64,000 nucleotides of DNA from Collinsella aerofaciens (lineage in GTDB: Bacteria > Actinomycetota > Coriobacteriia > Coriobacteriales > Coriobacteriaceae): positions 1-64,000 of the forward strand of contig NZ_JAQLFP010000005.1 in the NCBI RefSeq assembly GCF_028207065.1, in the 5' to 3' direction. Numbering within the stretch: position 1 is the stretch's first letter; the number at the start of each line of letters is the position of its first letter. The translations under genes and the position numbers were made by a program. Positions 26,001 to 35,226 of this stretch are shown here, piece by piece. The notes under the pieces were generated by a model that was not told the DNA's origin, did not search any database, and saw only the letters and a program-made list of their open reading frames with translations.

Positions 26001-26564
26001 ATGGGTCTGCTCGATTCGCTTAAGTCCACCTTCACCTCGACCGGCGAGGCGTCCGTTCCGCCCGCAGCAAGCTTCGCCACCCGCGAAGGCGTCATCTATG
26101 CCCCCGTCAACGGCGTGCTCGTCAGCCTGGACGAGGTTCCCGACGAGACGATCGCCTCGGGCATGCTTGGCCAGGGCTATGGCATCGAGCCCATTACCGG
26201 CACCATCTATGCGCCCGCCAACGGCCGCATCGGCGCCACCACTGTCACCAACCACTCCATCGGCATGATTACCGAGGACGGTCTGCGCGTATTCATCCAT
26301 GTTGGCCTGGGCACCGTGGAAATGAACGGCAAGGGTTTTGCCCGCTTTGTCGAGATGGGCGATGTGGTCAAGGCCGGCCAGCCGCTCATCAGCTTCGACC
26401 GCGACGCTATCAAGGCCGCCGGCCACGAGGACATCGTGACCGTCATCGTCTCCGAGCTCGATCGTCTTAAGAGCATCGACCATGTCGGCGAGTCTGGAAC
26501 GCTTATCGGCGGCAACCCGCTCGTCAAGCTTGGCGACCCGCTGCTGGTTGCCAAGACCAAGTAG
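26001..26564 (+). CDS. PTS glucose-type IIA component (EIIA-Glc/Crr-like)
   Basis: A 187-residue phosphocarrier that passes phosphate from HPr to a IIB domain. The two histidines of the EIIA-Glc active site are visible at residues 85 (TNHSIGM) and 100 ([13 protein letters not shown]); the second is the phosphorylated one. It is a stand-alone domain with no IIBC attached. The ATG at 26001 follows TTGGAGG; the frame opens 28 codons earlier but those residues are not family-like. It may serve IIBC permeases that lack IIA, such as the one at 46991-48391; it may also regulate transport. A terminator follows 40 nt downstream. Confidence 0.92.
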   Translation: MGLLDSLKSTFTSTGEASVPPAASFATREGVIYAPVNGVLVSLDEVPDETIASGMLGQGYGIEPITGTIYAPANGRIGATTVTNHSIGMITEDGLRVFIHVGLGTVEMNGKGFARFVEMGDVVKAGQPLISFDRDAIKAAGHEDIVTVIVSELDRLKSIDHVGESGTLIGGNPLVKLGDPLLVAKTK

Positions 26565-26603
26565 CCAGGCCCCGCGCCACACAGCCAAAAGGCACCTCGT
26601 CAA

Positions 26604-26635
26604 GCGCCCGCGACCATTTGGCCGCGGGCGCTTTT
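26604..26635 (+). terminator. Terminator of PTS IIA
   Basis: GCGCCCGCG/CGCGGGCGC stem, 10-nt loop, then TTTT. Located 39 nt after the stop codon. Confidence 0.85.
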
Positions 26636-26745
26636 CGTTTGAAAAACCATCCCGCCAATGCCTTATCTGTATAGCCCAAATGAGCCGAGCTGCTAGAATA
26701 TCGAACTGTATGGATAACTATCATTCAACCGCTATGGGAGGATAC

Positions 26746-28149
26746 GTGAACCGCACCAAAATCGCGCAGCTCTACGCCGACGCCGAGTCGCTCGGCGGCC
26801 AGACTGTCACCGTCGCCGGCTGGGTCAAGTCCGTCCGCGACATGAAGAACTTTGGCTTTGTTACGCTCAACGACGGCAGTTGCTTCCGCGACCTGCAGGT
26901 CGTCATGAACCGCGAGGCACTCGACAACTACGACGAGATCGCCCATCAAAACGTCTCGGCCGCACTCATTTGCACCGGCACCGTCAAGCTGACGCCCGAC
27001 GCGCCCCAGCCTTTCGAGCTTTCTGCCACCTCCATCGAGGTCGAGGGCGTCAGCGCCCCGGATTACCCGCTGCAGAAGAAGCGCGCGACCGTCGAGTTCC
27101 TGCGCACCCAGCAGCACCTGCGCCCGCGCACCAACCTGTTCCGCGCCGTGTTCCGCATCCGCTCTGTCGCGGCTGCAGCCATCCACCGCTTCTTCCAGGA
27201 GCAGGGCTTTGTCTACGTCAACACCCCCATCATCACCACGAGTGACTGCGAGGGCGCCGGCGAGATGTTCCGTGTGACCACGCTTGACCCCAAAAATCCG
27301 CCCCTCACCGAGTCCGGCGAGGTCGACTGGAGCCAGGACTTCTTTGGCAAGCATGCGAGCCTCACCGTGTCCGGCCAGCTCAATGCCGAGAACTTTGCCC
27401 TGGCCTTTGGCGACGTGTACACCTTTGGCCCCACCTTCCGCGCCGAAAACTCCAACACCACGCGCCACGCCGCCGAGTTTTGGATGATTGAGCCCGAGAT
27501 GGCCTTTGCCGATCTGAACGACTACATGGATAACGCCGAGGCCATGCTCAAGTACGTCCTCAAGGACGTAATGGCCACCTGCCCCGACGAGCTCAACATG
27601 CTCAACAAGTTTGTGGACAAGGGTCTGATCGAGCGCCTGAACCACGTGGCAAACTCCGACTTTGCCCGTATTACCTACACCGAGGCCGTCGAAATTCTGG
27701 AGCAGGCCGTCGCCGCCGGTCACCAGTTTGATTACCCCGTCAGCTGGGGCATCGACCTGCAAACCGAGCACGAGCGTTTCCTGACCGAGGAACACTTTAA
27801 GCGACCGACTTTTGTGACCGACTACCCGGCCGAGATCAAGGCGTTCTACATGCGCATGAACGAGGACGGCAAGACCGTCGCCGCCGCCGACTGCCTGGTT
27901 CCCGGTATCGGCGAGATTATCGGCGGCTCCCAGCGCGAGGAGCGCCTGGACCTGCTCGAGGCCCGTATCAAGGACCTGGGTATGAATCCCGAGCAGTACA
28001 AGTACTATCTGGACCTGCGCCGCTATGGTTCCTGCAAGCACGCCGGCTACGGCTTGGGCTTCGAGCGCCTGGTCATGTACCTGACCGGCGTGGGCAACAT
28101 CCGCGACGTCCTGCCGCACCCGCGCACCGTGGGCAACGCCGACTTCTAA
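26746..28149 (+). CDS. asnS: Asparaginyl-tRNA synthetase
   Basis: Charges tRNA-Asn; class II synthetase of 467 residues, the normal length. The N-terminal OB-fold anticodon domain ([18 protein letters not shown]) is followed by the catalytic core with [33 protein letters not shown] (motif 2 region) and [13 protein letters not shown] (motif 3). The GTG at 26746 was chosen: it has GGGAGG 4 nt upstream, and an in-frame ATG five codons earlier lies within that ribosome-binding site. Monocistronic, with its own terminator. Presence of AsnRS means Asn-tRNA is made directly. Confidence 0.97.
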   Translation: MNRTKIAQLYADAESLGGQTVTVAGWVKSVRDMKNFGFVTLNDGSCFRDLQVVMNREALDNYDEIAHQNVSAALICTGTVKLTPDAPQPFELSATSIEVEGVSAPDYPLQKKRATVEFLRTQQHLRPRTNLFRAVFRIRSVAAAAIHRFFQEQGFVYVNTPIITTSDCEGAGEMFRVTTLDPKNPPLTESGEVDWSQDFFGKHASLTVSGQLNAENFALAFGDVYTFGPTFRAENSNTTRHAAEFWMIEPEMAFADLNDYMDNAEAMLKYVLKDVMATCPDELNMLNKFVDKGLIERLNHVANSDFARITYTEAVEILEQAVAAGHQFDYPVSWGIDLQTEHERFLTEEHFKRPTFVTDYPAEIKAFYMRMNEDGKTVAAADCLVPGIGEIIGGSQREERLDLLEARIKDLGMNPEQYKYYLDLRRYGSCKHAGYGLGFERLVMYLTGVGNIRDVLPHPRTVGNADF

Positions 28150-28197
28150 TCGTCGGACGCTAGCTCGCGTCGCCACACGCCAACGCTCATCGCACAA

Positions 28198-28231
28198 GCG
28201 TCTCTCGACATCGGTCGAGAGACGCTTTTTT
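28198..28231 (+). terminator. Terminator of asnS
   Basis: Perfect 12-bp stem GCGTCTCTCGAC/GTCGAGAGACGC with ATCG loop, followed by TTTTTT. Confidence 0.95.
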
Positions 28232-28407
28232 CAACAGCATCCGTCAAGCTTTTGGCAAGTTTTTGGTCAGTTGGGCAGGGCTGTTGAAAACTCGACCCGC
28301 CGCTTGCCGACGGCTACCGACCGCCCAGGGCGTCCTGCACCCCTGGGAAAGCCCCGCGTCCTAGGCTCCATACCGTCGCCACCCAAAACGGAAAGGACGT
28401 GGGCGCC

Positions 28408-29193
28408 ATGACCGAAACCGCTGTTGAAACTTACGAGACCACGACGAGGGGCGCCGCCTCGATGGCAGCCTATCGCGCCGTTCGTATCTTGCAACTATTA
28501 AGCGAAAACACCGGCGAGGACAAGGCCATGCTTTCCGATGAGTTGATCCGGCGCCTCGCCCATCCCGACGACCCCGCCCGCATGCCCATCTCGGCGGCGC
28601 GGCGCAGCATCTACACCGCCATCTCCGCACTTCGCCATGCCGGATACGAAATTGAGTACAAGCGCGGCGTGGGTTATCGGCTCTTGACCCGTCCGCTCAC
28701 CGACGAAGAGATCATCCGGCTCCACGGCATGGTCATGCGCAACCGCTCTACACCCATCGCCATTCGAAAAAGCATGGCGCAGCACCTGGTTGCCATGGCG
28801 AGTGCCGACGTTCGCGGCTACCTCGATGCGCCCGAGCCTGCTCCAAGCGCAGACGGCAAATCCACCAAGGCCACACGCACGCCCGTCAAGCGCATCGATG
28901 CCTGCGAGCTCATCGAGCAGGCCATCGACCACGGAACCACGGTGAGTTTTGATATTTCGAGTGTCACGGCACGCGGAGAGGTCGAAGTGGCGCGGATGAC
29001 ACTCCGGCCCTTTGCCATCAAGCAACGAGACGGCATCTCGTATTTGCTGGGAACGGTCTATGACGCGCGAGGCGCCGATGACACGTTGCGTACCGTAGAG
29101 ATCGGCCGCATGAGAAACGTCACCACACGTCTCCTCGACGGCAAGAAGCTCTTCGCCGCCCTGGACGAGGACGACGCCTCCTCCGCCGCATAA
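28408..29193 (+). CDS. WYL-type HTH transcriptional regulator
   Basis: A 261-residue DNA-binding regulator. The N-terminal winged helix-turn-helix spans about residues 19-90 (AARRSIYTAISALRHAGYEI, then GVGYRLL). The C-terminal part (about residues 160-255) resembles a WYL ligand-sensing domain (LRPFAIKQRDGISYLLGTVY); the WYL signature itself is degenerate. The ATG at 28408 has GAAAGGA 10 nt upstream; a GTG at 28399 is too close to it. Located 160 nt upstream of the ABC operon on the same strand, so it may control that operon; this is inferred from position only. Confidence 0.75.
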   Translation: MTETAVETYETTTRGAASMAAYRAVRILQLLSENTGEDKAMLSDELIRRLAHPDDPARMPISAARRSIYTAISALRHAGYEIEYKRGVGYRLLTRPLTDEEIIRLHGMVMRNRSTPIAIRKSMAQHLVAMASADVRGYLDAPEPAPSADGKSTKATRTPVKRIDACELIEQAIDHGTTVSFDISSVTARGEVEVARMTLRPFAIKQRDGISYLLGTVYDARGADDTLRTVEIGRMRNVTTRLLDGKKLFAALDEDDASSAA

Positions 29194-29262
29194 GACCCTC
29201 CGCCGCCCATTCGACTACCCGTACCGCCCATCCGATTCTGTATTAAAAAACCCGCCAGGCTG

Positions 29263-29293
29263 TTGTAAAAATGGACATCAGCGCTACTATAGT
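29263..29293 (+). promoter_or_regulatory. Probable promoter of the ABC operon
   Basis: TTGTAA (29263-29268) and TATAGT (29288-29293) with a 19-nt spacer (18 if read one base later), 60 nt upstream of the lipoprotein start. No T-box or riboswitch is evident in the leader. Confidence 0.5.
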
Positions 29294-29353
29294 CCCACTT
29301 GCACTTTGTCCCAGTGCAGTGTTTCCAGCCATTTTTATACTGGGGGTAATGAT

Positions 29354-30334
29354 ATGAAGGACATCACCATCAGCCGCAGGAGCCTTCTGGTCTCCGCCGG
29401 CCTGCTCGCGCTCGCCCCGCTCGCCGGATGCGGCGGCAACTCTGGTTCCGGCTCCGCTGCCGCCGGTTCAGACTACACCATCGGCGTTCTGCAGCTCACC
29501 GAGCACTCCGCACTCGATGCCGCCAACGACGGCTTTGTCAAGGCCATCAAGAAGAGCGGTCTCAAGGTCAAGATCGACCAGAAGAACGCCCAGAACGACC
29601 AGTCCACGTGTAAGTCCATTGCCGACAAGTTTGTGGGCGACAACGTCAGCCTGATTTATGCCATCGCCACGCCCGCCGCGCAGGCTGCCGCCGGCGCCAC
29701 GGCCGATATCCCCATCGTGGGCTGCGCCATCACCGACTACGCCGCCTCCGGCCTGGTCCAGGACAACGACAAGCCCGGGACCAACGTCACGGGCGCTTCC
29801 GACCTCACCCCGGTCGCCGAGCAACTCGAGATGATGCAGAAGGTCCTGCCCGACGTTAAAAAGGTCGGCCTGCTCTACTGCACCGCCGAGTCCAACTCCG
29901 ACGTCCAGATCAAGGCCGCCAAGAAGGAGCTCGACAAGCTGGGCCTCGAGTACACCGACTTCACCGTCTCGAGCTCCAACGAGATTCAGTCCGTCGTCGA
30001 GTCTGCCGTGGGCAAGGTCGACGCGCTGTACTCCCCCACTGACAACACCATCGCCGCGGGCGCTTCGCAGGTCGGCCAGATCTGCAAGGAGAATAAGCTC
30101 CCCTTCGTGACCGGCGAGGAGGGTATGTGCATGGCCGGCGGCCTGTTCACCCTCTCCATCAACTACGAGGACCTGGGCTACGCCGCGGGCGAGATGGCCG
30201 TTAAGATCCTGAAGGGCGAGGCCAAGCCCGAGGATATGCCGATCAAGCACCTCTCGAGCAAGAACCTGGTCGTCGTCAAGAATGACGAGATGGCCGAGGC
30301 TTTGGGCATCGACCTCTCCGCTCTGGACGAGTAG
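29354..30334 (+). CDS. ABC transporter substrate-binding lipoprotein (TrpX-like)
   Basis: A 326-residue periplasmic-type binding protein anchored as a lipoprotein: a twin basic/hydrophobic signal peptide with lipobox LAPLAGC (Cys near residue 26) and a Gly/Ser-rich linker, then a two-lobed ABC_sub_bind domain (IGVLQLTEHSALDAANDGF). This family pairs with the permease and ATPase that follow and includes tryptophan/tyrosine-type TrpXYZ systems; the actual substrate is unproven. The ATG at 29354 has GGGGG upstream and gives the correct signal peptide. The first and likely most highly expressed gene of the operon. Confidence 0.9.
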   Translation: MKDITISRRSLLVSAGLLALAPLAGCGGNSGSGSAAAGSDYTIGVLQLTEHSALDAANDGFVKAIKKSGLKVKIDQKNAQNDQSTCKSIADKFVGDNVSLIYAIATPAAQAAAGATADIPIVGCAITDYAASGLVQDNDKPGTNVTGASDLTPVAEQLEMMQKVLPDVKKVGLLYCTAESNSDVQIKAAKKELDKLGLEYTDFTVSSSNEIQSVVESAVGKVDALYSPTDNTIAAGASQVGQICKENKLPFVTGEEGMCMAGGLFTLSINYEDLGYAAGEMAVKILKGEAKPEDMPIKHLSSKNLVVVKNDEMAEALGIDLSALDE

Positions 30335-30405
30335 CAGTATGCGCGGCGATGTGCCTAGGGCCCATACTCGCGCCGTTGCCGTGTTATTCAATATCTGAGC
30401 CACAG

Positions 30406-30434
30406 GGGCGAACGCCAAAGACCGGCGTTCGCCC
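30406..30434 (+). terminator. Hairpin between binding protein and permease
   Basis: Perfect 11-bp stem GGGCGAACGCC/GGCGTTCGCCC with a 7-nt loop and only a weak U-tail (TGCTTGTTT). Likely a partial terminator or a 3' stabiliser that raises the binding protein above the membrane components. Confidence 0.6.
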
Positions 30435-30538
30435 TGCTTGTTTCGGATGAGGCAAAACATCCGTCCGCCACTCTATTATGCATTGTTACCGCTATCATGG
30501 TGACTCGCGTGTCCACCCTATCCTAGGAGGTATGAAGC

Positions 30539-31462
30539 ATGCTCATTGCATTGCAGGGCGCCGTTTCGCAGGGTGTCCTCTGGGGCATTATGGTGCTCGG
30601 CGTGTTTATCACGTTCCGCCTGCTCGACATCCCCGATATGACCTGCGACGGCAGCTTTGCCCTCGGCGGCTGTGTTTGCGCCGTGCTCATCGTCAACAAT
30701 AACGTCGACCCCTTGCTCGCCGTGCTGGCCGGCATGTGCGCCGGTGCCATTGCCGGCGCCGTCACGGGCATCTTGACCACCGTCTTTGAGATTCCCGCAA
30801 TCCTCGCCGGAATCCTTACGCAGATCAGTCTGTGGTCCATCAACCTGCGCATCATGGGCAAATCCAACACGCCCATCCTTGCCAAGGGCACCATCTTCTC
30901 ATCCGTCAGCCACATGACGGGCCTGCCGCAGTCCACCGTTGCCATCATCCTGGGCATTGTGCTGGCCGTGGCCATCGTCGCCATCCTGTACTGGTTCTTT
31001 GGCACCGAGATCGGCTCGGCGCTGCGTGCCACCGGCAACAACGAGTACATGATCCGCGCCCTGGGCGTCAACACCAACACCACCAAGATGATCGCCCTCG
31101 TGCTCTCCAACGCCCTCATCGGCCTCTCTGGCGCGCTTATCTGCCAGAGCCAAAAGTATGCCGACATTGGCATGGGTACCGGCGCCATCGTTATCGGTCT
31201 TGCCGCTATTGTTATCGGCGAGGTGCTCGGCCGCCTGCTGCCCGGCGGTCTCACGCAGTTTAGCGTCCGTCTTGCCTCCGCCGTCTTTGGCTCCGTGGTG
31301 TACTTCCTCATCCGCGCCATCGTGCTGCAGTTGGGCATGGACGCCAACGACATGAAGCTGCTCTCCGCCGTGATCGTCGCCGTGGCCCTGTGCGTGCCCG
31401 TGGTTTGGGAGCGCTATAAGCTCCGCAGCTCCTACACGAAGGGGGATGAGGCAGATGCTTAA
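30539..31462 (+). CDS. ABC transporter permease (branched-chain-type fold)
   Basis: Integral membrane permease of 307 residues with eight or so predicted helices, related to the BPD_transp_2 family of branched-chain and ribose permeases (TFRLLDIPDMTCDGSFALGG at the N-terminus; RATGNNEYMIRALGVN in the middle is the cytoplasmic coupling loop). The ATG is 8 nt after AGGAGG. It overlaps the ATPase gene by 8 nt, giving translational coupling. Together with its neighbours it forms a complete importer. Confidence 0.9.
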   Translation: MLIALQGAVSQGVLWGIMVLGVFITFRLLDIPDMTCDGSFALGGCVCAVLIVNNNVDPLLAVLAGMCAGAIAGAVTGILTTVFEIPAILAGILTQISLWSINLRIMGKSNTPILAKGTIFSSVSHMTGLPQSTVAIILGIVLAVAIVAILYWFFGTEIGSALRATGNNEYMIRALGVNTNTTKMIALVLSNALIGLSGALICQSQKYADIGMGTGAIVIGLAAIVIGEVLGRLLPGGLTQFSVRLASAVFGSVVYFLIRAIVLQLGMDANDMKLLSAVIVAVALCVPVVWERYKLRSSYTKGDEADA

Positions 31463-32249
31463 GCTCTCGCACGTCAAGAAGACCTTTAACAAGGGCACCG
31501 TCACCGAGAAGCGCGCGCTTACCGGCGTCGACCTTACCCTCAATGATGGCGACTTTGTAACCGTGATCGGCGGCAACGGCGCCGGCAAGTCCACGCTGCT
31601 CAATATGATCGCCGGCGTGCATCCGCTCGATTCGGGTGTCATTGAGCTCGACGGCACCGATATCTCGCGTCTGAGCGAGTCGCAGCGCGCCAAGTACCTG
31701 GGCCGTGTGTTCCAGGACCCCATGCGCGGCACCGCAGCCGACATGCAGATTGCCGAGAATCTAGCCCTCGCCAAGCGCCGCGGCCAGCGTCGCGGTCTTT
31801 CGTGGGGCGTCACCAAGGCCGAGAAGGACGAGTACGTTGAGCTGCTCAAGCGCTTGGACCTTGGCCTGGACACACGCCTCAACGCCAAGGTCGGCCTGCT
31901 CTCAGGCGGCCAGCGCCAGGCACTCACCCTGCTGATGGCCACGCTCACCAAGCCGCGCCTGCTGCTGCTCGACGAGCACACCGCCGCACTCGACCCCAAG
32001 ACGGCATCGAAGGTGCTCAATCTGACCGAGGAGATCGTCGACGAGAACCACCTGACCACGCTCATGGTCACGCATAACATGAACGACGCCATCCGTCTGG
32101 GCAACCGTCTGATCATGATGCACGAGGGCCATGTGATCTACAACGTGGCCGGCGACGAGAAAAAGTCGCTCACCGTCGCCGACCTGCTGCAGAAGTTCGA
32201 GGAGGTCTCGGGCGGCGAGCTCGCCAACGACCGCATGCTGCTGAGCTAA
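31455..32249 (+). CDS. ABC transporter ATP-binding protein
   Basis: A 264-residue ATPase of the importer: Walker A GGNGAGKST, Q-loop FQDPMRGTA, signature LLSGGQRQ, Walker B LLLLDEHT, H-loop VTHNMNDA. The segment LLMATLTKPRLLLLDEHTAA is typical of the TrpZ-like branch. The second ATG (31455) is preferred because AAGGGGG lies 9 nt upstream; the ATG at 31446 sits against that same site. Overlaps the permease gene. Followed by three consecutive hairpins. Confidence 0.93.
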   Translation: MLKLSHVKKTFNKGTVTEKRALTGVDLTLNDGDFVTVIGGNGAGKSTLLNMIAGVHPLDSGVIELDGTDISRLSESQRAKYLGRVFQDPMRGTAADMQIAENLALAKRRGQRRGLSWGVTKAEKDEYVELLKRLDLGLDTRLNAKVGLLSGGQRQALTLLMATLTKPRLLLLDEHTAALDPKTASKVLNLTEEIVDENHLTTLMVTHNMNDAIRLGNRLIMMHEGHVIYNVAGDEKKSLTVADLLQKFEEVSGGELANDRMLLS

Positions 32250-32286
32250 ACCTGCCAAAAAGGGACAGGTTTATTTTGGCAGGTTT
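32248..32286 (+). repeat. GGGACAGG-loop hairpin directly after ABC operon
   Basis: Perfect 13-bp arms AAACCTGCCAAAA (32248-32260) and TTTTGGCAGGTTT (32274-32286) flank AGGGACAGGTTTA. It starts inside the stop codon. The loop motif recurs in five other hairpins of the window with different or related stems (33209, 35942, 37956, 39665, 63130). Confidence 0.8.
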
Positions 32287-32302
32287 TATCTCGGCAAACG
32301 TC

Positions 32303-32342
32303 AAAACCGCCGCAAAGGAGCAGATACCTTTGCGGCGGTTTT
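32303..32342 (+). terminator. Second hairpin after ABC operon
   Basis: Perfect 16-bp arms AAAACCGCCGCAAAGG and CCTTTGCGGCGGTTTT around an 8-nt loop; the TTTT is part of the arm. It works as a terminator in both directions. Confidence 0.8.
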
Positions 32343-32364
32343 CGCTAACCCCCATATCGAGCAC

Positions 32365-32398
32365 AGAAGCCCGTCCGAATTTGATCGGACGGGCTTCT
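32365..32398 (+). terminator. Third hairpin after ABC operon
   Basis: Perfect 14-bp arms AGAAGCCCGTCCGA and TCGGACGGGCTTCT around a 6-nt loop, ending 43 nt before mscS; there is no long T-run. Confidence 0.65.
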
Positions 32399-32441
32399 TG
32401 ATGGGTATCATGGTTGGACGATCATTAGGAGGTTTCTCTAC

Positions 32442-33209
32442 ATGGAATTGTTTGAGCCGATTCTTCATTTCTTTGCACAACGATGGGTCCACAACATCAT
32501 CTGGACAGGTATCTTGGCCATCGGCACCGCCGTTGCCGCCAAGGTCGCGTCCAAGACCCTGTACCACCTGCTCAACCGCGACGATAACCCACTCCCTTCA
32601 TCAAGCATCTTCATCAACATCGCGCGCGCCGTCATTTGGATGATCGGCGGCAGCTTTATCCTCGACAACTGCTTTGGCATTAATGCAAACGCCCTCGTCG
32701 CCGCTCTTGGCGTCGGCGGCATCGCCATCTCGCTCGGCTTTCAGGACACGCTGTCAAACCTTATCGGTGGCATGCAGGTGACCTTTATGGGCATCATCAA
32801 ACCCGGCGACAATATCGAGGTCGGCGGCGTGTCGGGCGTGGTCCAAGATATCACCTGGCGCCATACGGCCATCGAGGACGCCTGCGGGCAGACCATCATC
32901 GTCCCCAACTCAAATATCTCCAAGAACACGCTCGTGCACCTCATGCCCTTTGGGCGCGTTGCCGTGCCCGTTGCCGTAAAGGACACGTCCAAGTGGGCTT
33001 CACTGGACGCGCTGGCAGATGAGCTCACCGACGCCACCAAGGCCGCGGTGCTTCCCATCTCTGGCTTTGACAAGGAGCCCTACGTGCTCTTTAGCGAGAT
33101 CGGCGACTTTGGCATCAAGGGCAAAATCATCTTTATCGTCAGCGACGATAGCACCACCTTCACGGCAGCCGACGCCTGCATCCGCGCCATCGCCCCCATC
33201 ATCGCCTAA
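32442..33209 (+). CDS. Small-conductance mechanosensitive channel (MscS family)
   Basis: A 255-residue membrane channel that opens on hypo-osmotic stress. Three predicted transmembrane helices (about 18-35, 60-80, 83-112) are followed by the cytoplasmic beta domain. The pore-lining helix and its end read ALGVGGIAISLGFQDTLSNL, then GGMQVTF, with the signature Gly/Ala packing; VPNSNISKNT marks the beta domain. Compact length is typical of Gram-positive members. The start has AGGAGG 10 nt upstream. A GGGGACAGG hairpin starts at its stop codon. Confidence 0.92.
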   Translation: MELFEPILHFFAQRWVHNIIWTGILAIGTAVAAKVASKTLYHLLNRDDNPLPSSSIFINIARAVIWMIGGSFILDNCFGINANALVAALGVGGIAISLGFQDTLSNLIGGMQVTFMGIIKPGDNIEVGGVSGVVQDITWRHTAIEDACGQTIIVPNSNISKNTLVHLMPFGRVAVPVAVKDTSKWASLDALADELTDATKAAVLPISGFDKEPYVLFSEIGDFGIKGKIIFIVSDDSTTFTAADACIRAIAPIIA

Positions 33210-33247
33210 AACCACCGCAAAGGGGACAGGCACCATTGTGGTGGTTT
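33209..33247 (+). repeat. GGGGACAGG-loop hairpin after mscS
   Basis: Arms AAACCACCGCAA (33209-33220) and TTGTGGTGGTTT (33236-33247), one mismatch; loop AGGGGACAGGCACCA. Starts at the last base of the mscS stop. Confidence 0.8.
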
Positions 33248-33303
33248 CGCATCGTGGTACCATGGTTCATATCGTTGTTTAAACGACTAAGGGAGTAGAC
33301 ACC

Positions 33304-35226
33304 ATGGAAGAGGCCTATCGTCAAGCACGCAAGCGCGGCGAGCAGGGACGCCGTCGCGCCATCAGCCAAAGCGAGCATCCATATCTTACGGACCTCGACA
33401 GCTTGGTCGCTCAGCTTCCCTGCGGGCAGCGCGAGAACATCGGCCTGCGGGACATTCCGCTCGAAATGGTCGTCGGCACGGTTACCAAAGGTCGCCAGTC
33501 CGCCTTTTCGTGTAACTTTATGCCGCTGCTCCCCTGGAATACCGAATTCGCCCGCAAATGGTCCAACCTCTACGATATCCAAATCTCCGAGGGCTACCGC
33601 GACCCCATCATCGTCACCGAGTTCATGCACCGCTTTTACGTCCAAGAGGGCAACAAGCGTGTCAGCGTCCTCAAATTCCTTGACGCTCCGACGGTTTCGG
33701 CCAAGGTGACGCGTCTGTACCCCGGTAAGTGGGATTCCGTCGAGAGCCGCCTGTACGGTGAGTTTTGCGCCTTTTGGTACGTATGCCCCCTGTACGAGAT
33801 TGAGTTTTCGCGCGAGGGCAGCTACGAGATGCTTGCCAAAATGCTCGGCCAAGATCTTGTCGAAAAATGGCCTCAAAAGAAGGTCGACTACCTACGTCAC
33901 ACCTTCCTGCTCTTTAAGCGCGCCTATCTTCGCGCGGGCGGCGACCACTTGGACATTACGCCTGCCGATGCCATGCTCGTCTACCTCAACGTCTACAACC
34001 AGGACCGTCTGCTGGATACGCCGACGGATATCGTCGTCAACCGTCTGTGCAAGATTTGGCGCGAGCTTGTCATTGCCGGCAAAAGCGACGAGGACAAAGT
34101 CGATCTTGTCGAAGCGCCGCAGCCCAACGAGAAAGAGGGCGCACCGACAAAAGCTACCTCGGGCGTGCTCAACTTCTTTATGAGCAAGACCGTCTACTCC
34201 ACTGCCAATCCCATGCGAATCGCCTTTATCCACGAGTTTCCCTGTGCCACGTCGAGCTGGGACAGCCTACACGACCAGGGCCGCCGGTATCTTGATGAGC
34301 ACTTTGGCGGCATCGTGCGCACCGAGGCGTTCGAGGACTGCCACGATTCGGACGTGTTCTACGCCGCCGTCGAGACAGCCGTAAAGCACGGGGCGAACGT
34401 CATCTTCTCGACCTCACACCGGCTCATGGAATACACGCTCAGGGCGTCAGTCGAGTATCCCCAGGTGCGGTTCCTTAACTGCTCAATCGGCCTTCCCCAC
34501 CAAAGCGTCCGCTCGTACTTTGGAAAGATGTACGAGGCCAAGTTCCTACTGGGCGCCCTTGCCGCCAGCATGGCCGACAACCACCGTATTGGCTACCATG
34601 CGTCGGTCTTCGCCTCGGGCGCGCTGAGCGAAATCAACGCCTTCGCTATCGGTGCCTCGCTGCTCGACCCTCGTGCGCAGATTATCCTCACTTGGGGAGA
34701 TGTTCCCGCCGGCGGTCTTGCCGAAGCCATGTGTCGCGAGGGCGTGAGCGTCATGACCGGCGCCGATATGTCCAAGTCTCTCGAGGACCCCACCGCCTAC
34801 GGGCTTCACCGTCTGGTAAACGGCAAGGAAGTTACCGGTATTGCTATGCCGGTATGGAACTGGGGCCGTTACTACGAACTCATCGTACGCAGCCTACTGC
34901 ACGGCACATGGGACGAGACCGCCGATGACCAGCAGGTGCGCGCCGTCAACTACTGGTACGGTATGAGCTCCGGCGTCATCGATATTCGCTACGCTCCGGG
35001 CCTACCCTATCAGACGCGTAAACTTGTGCAGCTGCTTCGCAACGGCATTGTCGAGGGCTCCATCAACCCATTTGGCGGCGAGCTCCACAGCCAGGACGGC
35101 GTGGTTCAGATTGAGGGCTTCCCTCCCCTGCCGAGTACGCAGATTGTCGAGATGAACTGGCTGGCTGACAACGTTATAGGCTCGATTCCGCAGCTCGATA
35201 ACGAGCCGGAGGTCCGTGCCCTATGA
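33304..35226 (+). CDS. ParB-like domain fused to BMP/PnrA-type ligand-binding domain
   Basis: A 640-residue protein without signal peptide or membrane helix. Residues 1-130 contain a ParB/sulfiredoxin-like region (IPLEMVVGTVTKGRQSAF, then RFYVQEGNKRVSVLKFLDA, where GNKR takes the place of the usual GxHR). A helical middle (about 150-290) follows. Residues 300-640 resemble the BMP family of nucleoside-binding proteins (MRIAFIHEFP, then NVIFSTSHRLMEYTLR). The fusion is conserved in gut Gram-positives, but its job is unknown. Lack of export signal means the binding domain works in the cytoplasm. Its stop codon overlaps the start of the phosphoesterase (ATGA), implying a coupled pair. The start has GGGAG upstream. 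Confidence 0.8.
   Translation: MEEAYRQARKRGEQGRRRAISQSEHPYLTDLDSLVAQLPCGQRENIGLRDIPLEMVVGTVTKGRQSAFSCNFMPLLPWNTEFARKWSNLYDIQISEGYRDPIIVTEFMHRFYVQEGNKRVSVLKFLDAPTVSAKVTRLYPGKWDSVESRLYGEFCAFWYVCPLYEIEFSREGSYEMLAKMLGQDLVEKWPQKKVDYLRHTFLLFKRAYLRAGGDHLDITPADAMLVYLNVYNQDRLLDTPTDIVVNRLCKIWRELVIAGKSDEDKVDLVEAPQPNEKEGAPTKATSGVLNFFMSKTVYSTANPMRIAFIHEFPCATSSWDSLHDQGRRYLDEHFGGIVRTEAFEDCHDSDVFYAAVETAVKHGANVIFSTSHRLMEYTLRASVEYPQVRFLNCSIGLPHQSVRSYFGKMYEAKFLLGALAASMADNHRIGYHASVFASGALSEINAFAIGASLLDPRAQIILTWGDVPAGGLAEAMCREGVSVMTGADMSKSLEDPTAYGLHRLVNGKEVTGIAMPVWNWGRYYELIVRSLLHGTWDETADDQQVRAVNYWYGMSSGVIDIRYAPGLPYQTRKLVQLLRNGIVEGSINPFGGELHSQDGVVQIEGFPPLPSTQIVEMNWLADNVIGSIPQLDNEPEVRAL

Noticed and set aside
24857..26095. 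A 412-codon version of the alpha/beta hydrolase.
   Set aside because: The extra 113 residues have no homology, overlap the divergent PTS gene start and lack a ribosome-binding site; the ATG at 25756 has one.
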